From Paenibacillus turicensis (GTDB lineage: Bacteria > Bacillota > Bacilli > Paenibacillales > Paenibacillaceae), in the NCBI RefSeq assembly GCF_017873435.1, contig NZ_JAGGKG010000015.1:1-64000 (forward strand): 64,000 nt of DNA, given 5' to 3'. This document shows positions 27,122 to 36,222 of this stretch, piece by piece. A program made the position numbers and the translations under genes. The notes under the pieces were generated by a model. That model was not told the origin of the DNA. It made no database searches and was given only the letters and a program-made list of their open reading frames with translations. Numbering within the stretch: the first letter of the stretch is position 1; each line of letters opens with the position of its first letter.

Positions 27122-27550
27122 ATGAAAAAATTATCCATTTTTGCTGCTACAGCTGCACTTAGTCTAACACTTGCTACAGTTGCTTCCGCAGATACATCAA
27201 GCACATCCAATATGGAGCAAAGTAAAACTTCAATAGAGGCAACTACAACAGGAACGACCACAACAGACACACCATCGTCAGAAGCACCAGCCACCGAAAC
27301 ACAAAATGCACCAGTGAGGCTTACAGTAAGTGAACCCTTTATCACAGGAAGTGACTTGTTTGTCGCTCCACTTCCAATTGAACTAAACGAAATCACTGTT
27401 ATTCATGAATCTCCTGAAGGCAAAGCTTGGAGCAAGATTGCACCACAATATGTAACACCAACAGGTAAGGTTCAAGGTGAATGGTTTGAAATTCATACGT
27501 GGTTAGGTAATGCTTGGATTCATCTGCCAGGATATACATTAAGCTTTTAA
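27122..27550 (+). CDS. Secreted protein with Thr/Ser-rich linker and SH3-like end
   Basis: 142 residues. A Sec signal peptide (MKKLSIFAATAALSLTLATV, cleavage after ASA near residue 23) is followed by a Thr/Ser/Pro linker and a C-terminal domain with aromatic and Gly spacing (WSKIAPQ, GEWFEIHTWLGNAWIHLPG) that resembles a bacterial SH3 or GW-type cell-wall binding module. AGGAGGG precedes the ATG. The promoter may include an extended -10 TGCTACAAT. Specific function unknown. Confidence 0.7.
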   Translation: MKKLSIFAATAALSLTLATVASADTSSTSNMEQSKTSIEATTTGTTTTDTPSSEAPATETQNAPVRLTVSEPFITGSDLFVAPLPIELNEITVIHESPEGKAWSKIAPQYVTPTGKVQGEWFEIHTWLGNAWIHLPGYTLSF

Positions 27551-27598
27551 AAAAAACGCACGATAGGACGGTTGTGATCAACCTCTATCGTGCGTTTT
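27551..27598. terminator. Bidirectional terminator between convergent genes
   Basis: AAAACGCACGATAG/CTATCGTGCGTTTT, a 14-bp perfect stem between the secreted SH3-like protein and the NlpC/P60 gene. Confidence 0.88.
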
Positions 27599-27601
27599 AC
27601 A

Positions 27602-28423
27602 TTATTTCAATACACTTCCTCCATATAAAAAGCGTTTGACCCATGCGCCATCAAGCTTGTCTGTTTTTACTCCACCTGATTTAGTAGAATAGGTGTGCAG
27701 CATTTGCCCATCTCCTAAATAAATCGCAACATGTGTGATTCTTTCTTTATTTTTATCGATACCTTGATACGCAGCATCACTAGAACCTTTATAGCTCATA
27801 AAGAATATTAAATCTCCACGCTTTAGCTTGTTTATGCTATATACAGCTGAATTATTACTTTTAATCCATTCCCCTTGTTTACGAGAATCTGAGGGCAACG
27901 CAAGACCCAACGCTTCTTTGAAAGCTTGTCTTGTAAAATCAGAGCAATCAAACGTAAGTGTTGTATTGCGATCAGAGCCATATTCATATGGTGTACCTAA
28001 ATATTTCATCCCCGTTGAGATAACAAGGTCGATTTTACTACTAATGCTATCAGGAATTGATGGCTGAGTTGGCTCAGGCTTAGATGGGGTTGGGATAGGT
28101 GCTGGGACTTGTCCACTAACCTGAACATATTTAGAGTTTGAACTAATATAACCAACCTTGCCATCAGGTGTTTTTATTTTATAAAAATAGTTGTTCGTTT
28201 CTTCTACTATTGAAACCTTCGTCGATTTTTTTACAAATCCAACTACCTTACCAGACAAAGAAGGCTTGTCTCTTAAATTAACACCACCAACAATCGTTCC
28301 AGTAGATAAGGTCTGTTTTGTTGTGGATACTTCCATTTCAGCAGCCGAGGCTGCGATCGGAAAGGTAATTGATGAAGATAAAATAGCTGTGCTTAACATA
28401 AAAATAGCCGTACTGCGCTTCAT
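27602..28423 (-). CDS. Secreted NlpC/P60 peptidoglycan endopeptidase with SH3 domain
   Basis: 273 residues: signal peptide (cleavage after ASA near 28), a bacterial SH3 domain (about 40-105), a Pro-rich linker and a C-terminal NlpC/P60 domain. The catalytic Cys is in TFDCSDFTRQAF and His in ITHVAIYLGDGQMLHT, with a following polar residue. It should cut peptide stems of peptidoglycan between D-Glu and the diamino acid. GGAGGAC precedes ATG and a good promoter lies about 95 bp upstream. Confidence 0.9.
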   Translation of the reverse strand: MKRSTAIFMLSTAILSSSITFPIAASAAEMEVSTTKQTLSTGTIVGGVNLRDKPSLSGKVVGFVKKSTKVSIVEETNNYFYKIKTPDGKVGYISSNSKYVQVSGQVPAPIPTPSKPEPTQPSIPDSISSKIDLVISTGMKYLGTPYEYGSDRNTTLTFDCSDFTRQAFKEALGLALPSDSRKQGEWIKSNNSAVYSINKLKRGDLIFFMSYKGSSDAAYQGIDKNKERITHVAIYLGDGQMLHTYSTKSGGVKTDKLDGAWVKRFLYGGSVLK

Positions 28424-28512
28424 AGATGTCCTCCTAGATGCTTATTCTTGGTGTTTTCTTGATGAATTCAGGCGACTCTTAACCATTCACTCCTTTCCTT
28501 GGCGATATCACC

Positions 28513-28540
28513 ATTATATTCCTTGTCGCATTTTGTCTAA
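28513..28540 (-). promoter_or_regulatory. SigA-type promoter of the NlpC/P60 gene
   Basis: Minus-strand -35 TTAGAC (28535-28540), 16 bp, perfect -10 TATAAT (28513-28518). The leader is about 85 bases long. Confidence 0.6.
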
Positions 28541-28731
28541 ATAAGTCGATTTTCGTGTTTTTCCTTTTTGTGCTACCAAATACCCAGTTCTTTCGTATGT
28601 ATATAGGTTCTAATTAACTGCTAGAGATGGAAGATCAGCTGGGTAACTAGATAGATTTATTAGCTAATCTATTTATTGCTGAATCTATCATTTATGATCT
28701 AACAATTTTTCCGTTTGACTGGGAATTTAGT

Positions 28732-29046
28732 TTGTTAAGCATCGAGGAGTATAAAGAGAAGCTTGCAATAAAATATAAACAAAATGAGCCGTTTTTCAGG
28801 TTAACCGCTGGGGAGCTAAAAGAAATCTATGCCCAAATTGACCAACTAACCGAGGTCGCTTTTAAGCATTGGCAGAAGGTTTTTGAAGATGTAAACGAGG
28901 AATTGCGGTGTGAGCCAATGATTTTCGCCCTGCCATCAGGAGAAAGTAACGGCGGGGCGGTATTTGGGGTTGTTCTAAAACGAGATGATGATGGAGATAC
29001 ATTTGTTTATTCACCTGTACCTTTACCACATCTAGAAGGGAAATAG
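28732..29046 (+). CDS. Hypothetical protein, start uncertain
   Basis: 104 residues from TTG at 28732, without a clear ribosome binding site. The frame stays open upstream to a TAG at about 28645, and the upstream codons (IFPFDWEFS) read like genuine protein, so the 5' end may be missing or degraded. The visible part is acidic and helical (EELRCEPMIFALPSGESNGG, VVLKRDDDGDTFVYS). No family recognised. Confidence 0.45.
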   Translation: MLSIEEYKEKLAIKYKQNEPFFRLTAGELKEIYAQIDQLTEVAFKHWQKVFEDVNEELRCEPMIFALPSGESNGGAVFGVVLKRDDDGDTFVYSPVPLPHLEGK

Positions 29047-29086
29047 ATACAGATAGACGGTTTATATCGTTTTTAACCAAAAAAAA

Positions 29087-29566
29087 TCAAATTACAGATA
29101 AAATTTGGTTCTTATGATGATTATCATGATCTATAAATTCGTGGATGATGTATAGCAATGAATAAGGTGTTCCTGTACGAGGGCAATTTTCCACACCATT
29201 TGCAGTGACATGTCTAGTAGCAACCTCTGGCTCAGCTAATAGTAGTTCAACGAGCTGAAGACGGGTTTGCTTGAATTCGTTGAGCAATCTTGTTTTAGAA
29301 ATACCCGAACGGGCATATTCATAAGCTTTCTGATTAAAAGAATCAAAGGCTGGGAACACCATTCCTTCGCCATTTTTAATTGCAGGGATCACCGTATGTA
29401 TCAGGTAATCGTCCCAATTTTGAAGATGGGAAATGATTTCCGCAACCGTTGCTTTTCCCTTAGCGATTGGAGCTTGCCATATGTTATCGTCTAAATCAAG
29501 TAATGTATCACTCCAAACAATAAATTGTTTATAGCGATCGATCGTTTCCTTGCCTAACCTTATCAT
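29087..29566 (-). CDS. DinB-like four-helix protein
   Basis: 159 residues with the DinB/YfiT four-helix pattern: DRYKQFIVWSDTLLD, ATVAEIISHLQNWDDYL with a first metal-ligand His, and the final HEFIDHDNHHKNQI His cluster. Members are putative metal-dependent thiol transferases or hydrolases. AGGAGGTG supports ATG at 29564-29566. Confidence 0.75.
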   Translation of the reverse strand: MIRLGKETIDRYKQFIVWSDTLLDLDDNIWQAPIAKGKATVAEIISHLQNWDDYLIHTVIPAIKNGEGMVFPAFDSFNQKAYEYARSGISKTRLLNEFKQTRLQLVELLLAEPEVATRHVTANGVENCPRTGTPYSLLYIIHEFIDHDNHHKNQILSVI

Positions 29567-29707
29567 AACAGACACCTCCTGAATAGAATCAAGTAACAAA
29601 AAAGGGGATCGTATGTTCCTATATTATACCATTCTGTTCCAGAAGGCAAGCGAAGCTTAGATTTTTTTCCAACGACTTTTAATGACAACCACTAACTTTA
29701 TTTTCAG

Positions 29708-30601
29708 CTATGTTAAATTGTCCTGATGGATTTCATCCTTAGGCTCCACATGAATATGAACACCTAACACATTCTGTTTTTCGTTGTACATTTCTTTCTC
29801 TACAAGATCACTAATTTCGTGACTTTGTTTCACTGTTAACTGTGGATCTACCTCAATTACAACATCCACAAACACTTTATTCCCGTGAATACGAGCCTTT
29901 AGCTCCTTTATCCCCTCTACTCCATCAATTCGGCGAATGGCACTCCGCAAACTAGCTAACTCTTCCTCATCATATCCATCACTTAAATTATGAGTAGCTT
30001 CACCGAATATGGACCATGCTGTATAGCAAATTAAAATACCCACACCTAACGCTGCCACCATATCAAGCCAAGGCAAGCCAAATTGTGAACCAACAATACC
30101 AATGGTTGCGCCAACACTCACTAATGCATCTGACATGTTATCTTTAGCTGCCGCCATTAATGCACCACTATTTGTTTGCTTGGCAAGCTTACGATTATAC
30201 AGGTAAACTCCCCACATTACGACAGCACAAAATGCCGCCACCCCTCCTGCCGCAAGCTCAGGTGAGGATGTATCTCCATAATACAAGGAGCGAAGTGCTG
30301 TAAAAATAACTTGAATACCCACAATCGCCATAATAAGAGAAGCAACTAAGGCTGCAATCGTCTCTGCACGAAAATGACCGTATGTATGGTCTGAGTCAGG
30401 TGGCTTTCGGGAAATTTTGAGTCCAATCAAGACGGCGACAGAAGCGACAATATCTGTTAAATTGTTAAAGCCGTCAGCCACGAGTGCATTGGAAGCAAGC
30501 CAATAACCACAAGTTAATTTAAAAATGGATAAGCCGATATAAGCCGCAATACTTACCCATGCTCCCCGCTCACCTTTACGAATATCCTCATATATATCCA
30601 C
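29708..30601 (-). CDS. Cation diffusion facilitator (CDF) family transporter
   Basis: 297 residues, six membrane helices and a cytoplasmic C-terminal metal-sensing domain (about 205-290). Helix 2 carries DGFNNLTDI and helix 5 carries AAKDNMSDALVS, the paired metal-site motifs. It exports divalent cations by proton antiport; the D-N/D-D residue set resembles Mn2+/Fe2+ CDFs (YdfM/MneP-like) more than the His-containing zinc CDFs, but the metal is inferred. Confidence 0.88.
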   Translation of the reverse strand: MDIYEDIRKGERGAWVSIAAYIGLSIFKLTCGYWLASNALVADGFNNLTDIVASVAVLIGLKISRKPPDSDHTYGHFRAETIAALVASLIMAIVGIQVIFTALRSLYYGDTSSPELAAGGVAAFCAVVMWGVYLYNRKLAKQTNSGALMAAAKDNMSDALVSVGATIGIVGSQFGLPWLDMVAALGVGILICYTAWSIFGEATHNLSDGYDEEELASLRSAIRRIDGVEGIKELKARIHGNKVFVDVVIEVDPQLTVKQSHEISDLVEKEMYNEKQNVLGVHIHVEPKDEIHQDNLT

Positions 30602-30762
30602 ACCTTTAGCCTCCTTTATAATTAAAACAGTTCACTGATGGCACATTAAGCTGATTCTAATATACATAATCGGCTCAAATGTTATTATTCCCGTTGTCCA
30701 TCGTTTTAAAAACGTATAAGATAGAGGTAGGCCCCTTTCTCAATATCAAGGAGATGATTTAA

Positions 30763-30948
30763 ATGACAGAAGAGAATCAACAACCACGTAAAATAAGCCT
30801 AGCGGACGCGATGCGGCAAAAGCTAGAGCAAAAAAAACAACAATCCTCAGGAAATAAAGCAGGATTCCAAGGTAGTACTCAAACTAAAGCTCTAAAAACA
30901 CAAAATAATAAAAAGCCAAACAACCAACGTCGCCGCACTGGCGTATAA
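30763..30948 (+). CDS. Small basic disordered protein
   Basis: 61 residues, Lys/Gln/Asn-rich, ending NNQRRRTGV, with one amphipathic N-terminal helix (LADAMRQKLEQKKQQ). AAGGAGATG eight bases before ATG supports translation. No family recognised; composition suggests nucleic-acid contact. Confidence 0.6.
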   Translation: MTEENQQPRKISLADAMRQKLEQKKQQSSGNKAGFQGSTQTKALKTQNNKKPNNQRRRTGV

Positions 30949-30982
30949 TGGATGCTTAGCAACCAATCGGAAAACAGAAAAA

Positions 30983-31037
30983 ACCAAGGCAGCTCTTACA
31001 GTTTCAAGGGATAAGTCCCCTAAGAGCATGCCTTGGT
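30983..31037. terminator. Bidirectional terminator
   Basis: ACCAAGGCA/TGCCTTGGT with inner GCTCTTA/TAAGAGC. T-run TTTTTT on the minus strand ends the ABC-F gene; CTTTATTTA on plus ends the small basic gene. Confidence 0.85.
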
Positions 31038-31078
31038 CTTTATTTATAAATAATAAATTAAAGGTAAATGAAGATATA

Positions 31079-32707
31079 TTAGTCTAATGCACCTTCATAC
31101 ATCTCATTACGTAGCTTTTGAATTTCTTCGCTTTCGAGATATTCATCATAGCTCATAATACGATCAATAATACCTTTAGGGGTAATTTCAATAATACGGT
31201 TTGCGATCGTTTGAATGAATTGATGGTCATGAGATGTAAATAAGATCGTACCATCAAAATCGATTAAGCCGTTGTTGAGTGCTGTAATAGATTCTAGATC
31301 TAAGTGGTTCGTCGGCTCATCAAACAACAATACGTTAGCACCGTTAAGCATCATCTTAGCGAGCATACAACGTACCTTTTCTCCCCCGGACAATACGCTT
31401 GCTTTTTTCAGCGCTTCTTCACCAGAGAATAACATACGTCCTAAAAATCCACGCAGGAAGGTTTCATCTTGGTCATTAGAATATTCGCGAAGCCAATCTA
31501 CAAGAGTTAGCTCCACACCATCAAAGTAGCTACTGTTATCTTTAGGGAAATAAGCCTGTGAGGTTGTCACACCCCAGCTAAATTCACCAGCATCTACTTC
31601 CGTTTCACCCATTAATACTTGGAATAACGTTGTTTTTGGCAAGCCATTAGGACCTACAAATGCAATTTTATCCCCTTTATTTACAACAAAGCTTACATTA
31701 TCAAGCACTTTATCCTGCTCAATCACTTTGCTTAGACCGTCCACAGTTAGAAGCTGTTTACCTGCTTCACGTTCTGCTTTAAAGTGTAAAAATGGATATT
31801 TACGATTTGATGGACGAATGTCCTCCAACGTTATTTTATCCAATTGCTTTTTACGAGAAGTCGCTTGCTTGGACTTCGAAGCATTCGCAGAGAAGCGTTG
31901 AATAAATGCCTGTAGCTCTTTAATTTTTTCTTCTTTTTTCTTATTCGCATCACGTTGCAATGCAAGTGCTAATTGGCTAGATTCATACCAGAAGTCATAG
32001 TTACCAACATACATTTGGATTTTACCAAAATCAATATCTGCAATATGAGTACATACTTTGTTTAGGAAGTGACGGTCATGGGATACCACGATAACAGTAC
32101 CTTCATAATCCATCAAGAAGTTTTCTAGCCAACGGATGGACTCAAGGTCCAAATGGTTCGTAGGCTCATCCAGCAATAGGTTGTTTGGACGACCAAACAA
32201 GGCCTGGGCAAGCAATACACGTACCTTTTCGTTACCACTTAACTCAGACATTTTTTTCTCATGTAAATCACGAGGAATCCCAAGACCAATCAGCAATGCT
32301 GCTGCATCAGACTCTGCATCCCATCCGTTAAGTTCAGCAAATTCGCCCTCTAGCTCACCTGCACGCATGCCATCTTCTTCTGAGAAATCAGCTTTAGCAT
32401 ACAAAGCATCCTTCTCTTTCATAATAGAGAACAAGCGACTATGACCCATAATAACCGTTTCAATTGGATAAAACTCATCATATTCATAATGGTTTTGCTT
32501 AAGCACAGCCATTCTCTCACCTGGAGTCATGTGAACCTCACCTTGGTTTGGTTCAATTTCACCAGCTAAAATTTTTAAAAATGTTGATTTCCCTGCACCA
32601 TTAGCTCCAATTAAGCCGTAACAGTTACCAGGCGTAAATTTTATATTTACATCCTCGAAAAGTGCCCGTTTTCCATAGCGGAGCGTTACACCAGTTGTAC
32701 TGATCAT
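31079..32707 (-). CDS. ABC-F family ATPase (YkpA/YbiT type)
   Basis: 542 residues, two nucleotide-binding domains joined by a charged linker, no membrane domain: an ABC-F protein acting on the ribosome. NBD1 has GANGAGKST, LSGNEKVRVLLAQAL and LLLDEPTNHLDLES. NBD2 has LSGGEKVRCML and LLFDEPTNHLDLES, but its P-loop reads GPNGLPKTT where GxxGxGKS/T is usual: a Pro replaces the last P-loop Gly. The codon is CCA. Variant NBD2 P-loops are known to me in this subfamily, so it may be normal. Not obviously a resistance-type ABC-F. Confidence 0.88.
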   Translation of the reverse strand: MISTTGVTLRYGKRALFEDVNIKFTPGNCYGLIGANGAGKSTFLKILAGEIEPNQGEVHMTPGERMAVLKQNHYEYDEFYPIETVIMGHSRLFSIMKEKDALYAKADFSEEDGMRAGELEGEFAELNGWDAESDAAALLIGLGIPRDLHEKKMSELSGNEKVRVLLAQALFGRPNNLLLDEPTNHLDLESIRWLENFLMDYEGTVIVVSHDRHFLNKVCTHIADIDFGKIQMYVGNYDFWYESSQLALALQRDANKKKEEKIKELQAFIQRFSANASKSKQATSRKKQLDKITLEDIRPSNRKYPFLHFKAEREAGKQLLTVDGLSKVIEQDKVLDNVSFVVNKGDKIAFVGPNGLPKTTLFQVLMGETEVDAGEFSWGVTTSQAYFPKDNSSYFDGVELTLVDWLREYSNDQDETFLRGFLGRMLFSGEEALKKASVLSGGEKVRCMLAKMMLNGANVLLFDEPTNHLDLESITALNNGLIDFDGTILFTSHDHQFIQTIANRIIEITPKGIIDRIMSYDEYLESEEIQKLRNEMYEGALD

Positions 32708-32828
32708 TTACACATTACCATCCTTTATTCGTAATCACACCCTAGTTTAGCATTATATCATAAAAAGAGTAACCCTAAGTGGAAAGAACGACATTGTTCT
32801 CACATTAATCGTGAATGTTATATGTTAC

Positions 32829-33770
32829 TTATTTAAAATGATAAGCCTTTACATGAAAAGTTTCTCCATAATGCAAAAGATGGATGATATCCTTTGGCAA
32901 TCCCCGACGTTTACGATCCGCCTCCAACCGATCAAGCGCCTCTCTTGCAGTATCATCTGCTAGCTTAAATGTGCCATAATGCATCGGAATCATTAGCTTG
33001 GCCCGCACATCAACAAAAGCTTGTAGCGCTTCCTCTGGAGTGGTGTGCTGTGAAGTCATAAACCATTCAGGCTCATAGGCTCCAATCGGCATTAAGGCAA
33101 TATCTATATTAAAGCGTTGACCAATCTCCGTAAAACCTCGGAAATAACCGCTATCCCCTGCAAAATAAATACAAGGCATACCCTTGTCAGCCTCTAAAAC
33201 AAACCCACCCCAATGTGAGGTGTTGGTATCAAACAACGTTCGACGTGTCCAATGCTGAGAAGGAACAAAGGAGATTTTCACTCCCTTAAAGGTTAAATCC
33301 TCCCACCACGTCAGCTCATGAATTCTTCTAAAGCCTTTACGAGCGAGCCTGCGTCTAAGCCCAATTGGTACAACTAACTCCGTATGTCTTCCATATAATC
33401 TACGAATGGATGCAATATGCATATGATCATAATGGGAATGAGAAATAAGAATAAGATCAATATCTGGTACATCATCAAGTGGAATTCCTGGCATCCCAAG
33501 TCTACGCTGGAAACCCATTCTCATCGCCCAGACAGGATCAGTAACAATGTTAAGACCTCCATATTGAATTAAGAAGGTAGAATGACCAATCCAAGTTACT
33601 GTCGCTTGCTCCCGATTGTTCCACAAATAATCAAGCTGTGGGGGTACATTAGGAACAACATAGGAGTAATCCTTAGTTTTTTCTCGCCGTTCTTTACGCC
33701 ACTGTTTAAATTGCTTCAGTGTTTTATCGGTACTTACATTATCGATGTTTGAGTATCTTTTTTTAGGCAT
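32829..33770 (-). CDS. MBL-fold hydrolase, NAPE-PLD/UlaG-like
   Basis: 313 residues. Metal ligands: LISHSHYDHMH, QHWTRR, FAGDSGY and a final MIPMHYGTF. The WIGHSTFLIQYGGLNIVTDPVW start and the GGFVLEAD..IYFAGDSGYF block match bacterial relatives of N-acylphosphatidylethanolamine phospholipase D. Probably a phosphodiesterase on lipid-like substrates; inferred. Single gene with a GGGAGGG ribosome binding site. Confidence 0.82.
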   Translation of the reverse strand: MPKKRYSNIDNVSTDKTLKQFKQWRKERREKTKDYSYVVPNVPPQLDYLWNNREQATVTWIGHSTFLIQYGGLNIVTDPVWAMRMGFQRRLGMPGIPLDDVPDIDLILISHSHYDHMHIASIRRLYGRHTELVVPIGLRRRLARKGFRRIHELTWWEDLTFKGVKISFVPSQHWTRRTLFDTNTSHWGGFVLEADKGMPCIYFAGDSGYFRGFTEIGQRFNIDIALMPIGAYEPEWFMTSQHTTPEEALQAFVDVRAKLMIPMHYGTFKLADDTAREALDRLEADRKRRGLPKDIIHLLHYGETFHVKAYHFK

Positions 33771-34033
33771 TACATTTACGCCCTCCCTTGTGTCTACTCA
33801 TCCTGTTACTGGGCAGGCAGCAATCTTGCCATGCTCATATGACTTTATGTTTATTGTAGAGCAAGCACTACCCTGAGTTCAAATACACCATAAAAGTGTA
33901 CAACTTCATCGTTAGTAGTGTTTAATTTGTATTTATAACCATAATAATGCAGACATAAACAGAAATAACACAGCAACTTTTATTAAATGCAATGAACATG
34001 TACAATGTTAATGAAAGGAGTTGTGAACGTTAT

Positions 34034-35164
34034 ATGAAAATTTTATTAATTGAACCAACACCAAGCCCAAATTCCATGAAGCTACAATTAGATGAAGTTC
34101 TAGATTCCGGTATTCGGAAAACATATACAATAGAAAATATCCGTTCAGCCCCACCATGGATTGCCCAAATTTTAAACATTGATGGGGTACGTAGTGTGTT
34201 TCATACCGCTGACTTCATCGCTATTGACCGTAGGGGAGGTGCAGATTGGGGTGCGATTTTAGCTCAAATACAGCAACAGTTTCAACAACAGGAGATTGAT
34301 TCAAGCTGGAATCCTGAGGATCAAAATGAGTTTGCATTTGGAGAAGCGCAGGTGCTTGTCCAATTTTTCCGTGGTATTCCGATGCAAATTCGTGTTAAAG
34401 CAGGCCAAAAGGAGGAACGTATTTCCTTAGCGGCACGCTTCGTAAATGCAGTTACTGAAGTCGCAAGTGCCACGTTAATTAAAGAGCGTAAGCTGACTGA
34501 TTACGGGGTCCGTTATGGGGAGCTTCCTGAGATTGCACGAGAAGTTGAGCAGGAACTTGAGGCTTCTTTTCCCGAGGAGCGCTTGCAGACGATTGTGAAG
34601 CAGGCCATTGCCCATGGTCGTAGTGAGGCTGAATTTGTAGAGCAACGTAAAAGCTATACTTTGGCTGAGATTGAACAATTGCTTTCTCATGAGGAATGGC
34701 AGCAACGTTATGCCGCACTTGATGCACTTGAACCAAGTGAAGCAATGATGCCATTAATCTTAAAGGTTATTCATGATCCAAAGCTACAAATTCGTAGACT
34801 TGCGGTTGTGTACCTGGGTGATATCGGTTCTTCTGAAGCAATATCATTATTATGTGAAGCATTAAAGGATTCATCACCTGTCATCAGACGTACCGCAGGA
34901 GATACTTTGTCTGATCTTGGAGATCCAATTGCAACAGAGCCAATGATTGAGGCCTTACAGGACAAAAGCAAGCTTGTTCGTTGGAGAGCTGCTCGTTTCC
35001 TATTTGATGTTGGAGACGAAAGTTGTGTGCCTGCGTTACGTGCTGCAATTGATGATACCGAATTTGAGGTTAGCCTACAGGCTCGCATGGCACTAGAACG
35101 AATTGAAGCAGGAGAAGAAGCCGTAGGCACAGTTTGGCAGCAAATGGCGAATCGCGAAAGATAA
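34034..35164 (+). CDS. Conserved virulence factor C (CvfC/YpgR)-like protein
   Basis: 376 residues. The N-terminal 80 residues form a NifU-N/Scaffold-like domain (KILLIEPTPSPNSMKLQLDE). The C-terminal part holds HEAT/PBS-type repeats (IRRLAVVYLGDIGSSEAISLL, IRRTAGDTLSDLGDPIATEPM, VRWRAARFLFDVGDESCVPAL). This matches B. subtilis YpgR and staphylococcal CvfC; the biochemical role is unknown, perhaps iron-sulfur scaffold related. AAAGGAG lies 13 bases upstream of the ATG. Confidence 0.82.
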   Translation: MKILLIEPTPSPNSMKLQLDEVLDSGIRKTYTIENIRSAPPWIAQILNIDGVRSVFHTADFIAIDRRGGADWGAILAQIQQQFQQQEIDSSWNPEDQNEFAFGEAQVLVQFFRGIPMQIRVKAGQKEERISLAARFVNAVTEVASATLIKERKLTDYGVRYGELPEIAREVEQELEASFPEERLQTIVKQAIAHGRSEAEFVEQRKSYTLAEIEQLLSHEEWQQRYAALDALEPSEAMMPLILKVIHDPKLQIRRLAVVYLGDIGSSEAISLLCEALKDSSPVIRRTAGDTLSDLGDPIATEPMIEALQDKSKLVRWRAARFLFDVGDESCVPALRAAIDDTEFEVSLQARMALERIEAGEEAVGTVWQQMANRER

Positions 35165-35196
35165 AAGTAAATTTATACTTTTAATAGATATAATAA

Positions 35197-35239
35197 AATT
35201 AGGGAAGCTGTTTGCATCAAGCAAATAGCTCCCCTAATT
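35197..35239 (+). terminator. Terminator after the CvfC-like gene
   Basis: AATTAGGGaAGCTgTTTGC/GCAAATAGCTcCCCTAATT long stem with a 5-base loop. Placed 33 bp past the stop codon. Confidence 0.8.
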
Positions 35240-35295
35240 CAATTCCATTCCCTATGCCATAGTTACCACTATAGAATATTTCTAGAGAATACTTT

Positions 35296-35491
35296 GACTT
35301 AATCTTGAAATCAGTGCTTGACAACTAACCCCAACTAGCGAAGAGACAGAGCGATTCTGAAGAATGTCTCTTAAAATCAAATTCCATCATTACATTTAAT
35401 TCAATTAAAAGGAATATGATTTTAACACAATCGCAAGAACGCTCTGGATCATAGCTTTCACCTCCAGTTGTTGTCAAGTAATGATTTTTCA
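35296..35491. repeat. Structured repeat element, copy B
   Basis: About 196 bp. Left end GACTTAATCTTGAAATCA..GTGCTTGACAA; right end TTGTCAAGTAATGATTTTTC. Inside, AACTAGCGAAGAGACAG and CAGAGCG pair with CGCTCTG, and TTAAAATCAAATTCC faces GGAATATGATTTTAA. No open frame. It abuts the stop codon of the RibD-like gene. Confidence 0.75.
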
Positions 35492-36013
35492 TTAAATATT
35501 TCTATAGACTAACTCCACAAACTGCCCATTTTGTTTAACATTTATTAAGTTTAACTGCTTTTCTGAAAAGCCAGATTTAAACAATGGGATTCCTTCCCCC
35601 AGCAAGTGTGGTGTAATAAAGAGCTGGTACTCATCTATCAAATCATTTTGAATAAAGTCGATGATTAATTCTCCCCCACCTACGAGCCAAATTTTCTTTC
35701 CCTCTTGTGCCTTTAAGTGGTTCATCAAAGGAAAAATATCTCCCTTTACAAATTCAACATACTCATCCCTTCCTGACTTCGTATTTGAATACACGTAACA
35801 TTGTTTATCAGGGTACGGAAATTGTTCGCTATGCTCTACTACATAATCATAGGTTTTTCTGCCCATAATGACCGTATCAATGCTTTCATACATTGCATTA
35901 TAGCCATTATCTCCCTCTGTATGTGTATCTAATAGCCAATCTAAATTGTCATCTTTTTTGGCGATATATCCGTCTAAGCTAGCTGCAATATACAAAATTA
36001 CCTCTCGTGCCAA
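35492..36013 (-). CDS. Dihydrofolate reductase-like (RibD C-terminal family) protein
   Basis: About 173 residues. Fold markers: VILYIAASLDGYIAKKDDN, MGRKTYDYVVE, IWLVGGGELIIDFIQNDLIDEYQLFITPHLLGEGIPLF, as in YyaP/YwjB-type putative NADPH-dependent reductases. Substrate unknown. I place the start at TTG 36011-36013, giving MAREVILYIAASLDG, nine bases after GAGGAG; the ATG three codons earlier touches the ribosome binding site. Confidence 0.85.
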   Translation of the reverse strand: MAREVILYIAASLDGYIAKKDDNLDWLLDTHTEGDNGYNAMYESIDTVIMGRKTYDYVVEHSEQFPYPDKQCYVYSNTKSGRDEYVEFVKGDIFPLMNHLKAQEGKKIWLVGGGELIIDFIQNDLIDEYQLFITPHLLGEGIPLFKSGFSEKQLNLINVKQNGQFVELVYRNI

Positions 36014-36166
36014 TCCAATCATCTCCTCTTCTATTACTATAGGTTTATTGCTTCATCCTCACACTTGATATTTTCATCAAGTAAGGTCATACTAACAGTT
36101 AAACATGACAATTGTTGTCATGATATTGCACTAGATTAATAAATAAAAATAATTACTTTTAAAAAC

Positions 36167-36194
36167 GACTTAATCTTGAAATTAGTACTTGACC
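36167..36194. repeat. Structured repeat element, copy G (left end only)
   Basis: GACTTAATCTTGAAATTA..GTACTTGACC matches the left end of copy B with three differences. The rest of the element is absent; it sits 28 bp ahead of the WYL gene. Confidence 0.55.
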
Positions 36195-36222
36195 GCTAAA
36201 TAGACCTAAAAAAGGTGAGGAA

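Noticed and set aside
28424-28512. Possible c-di-AMP (ydaO-type) riboswitch ahead of the NlpC/P60 gene
   Set aside because: The leader is only about 90 bases and I could not find the conserved ydaO core motifs.
34771-35130. 119-codon minus-strand frame inside the HEAT-repeat gene
   Set aside because: Antisense to a well-supported coding region with repeat-driven codon bias.
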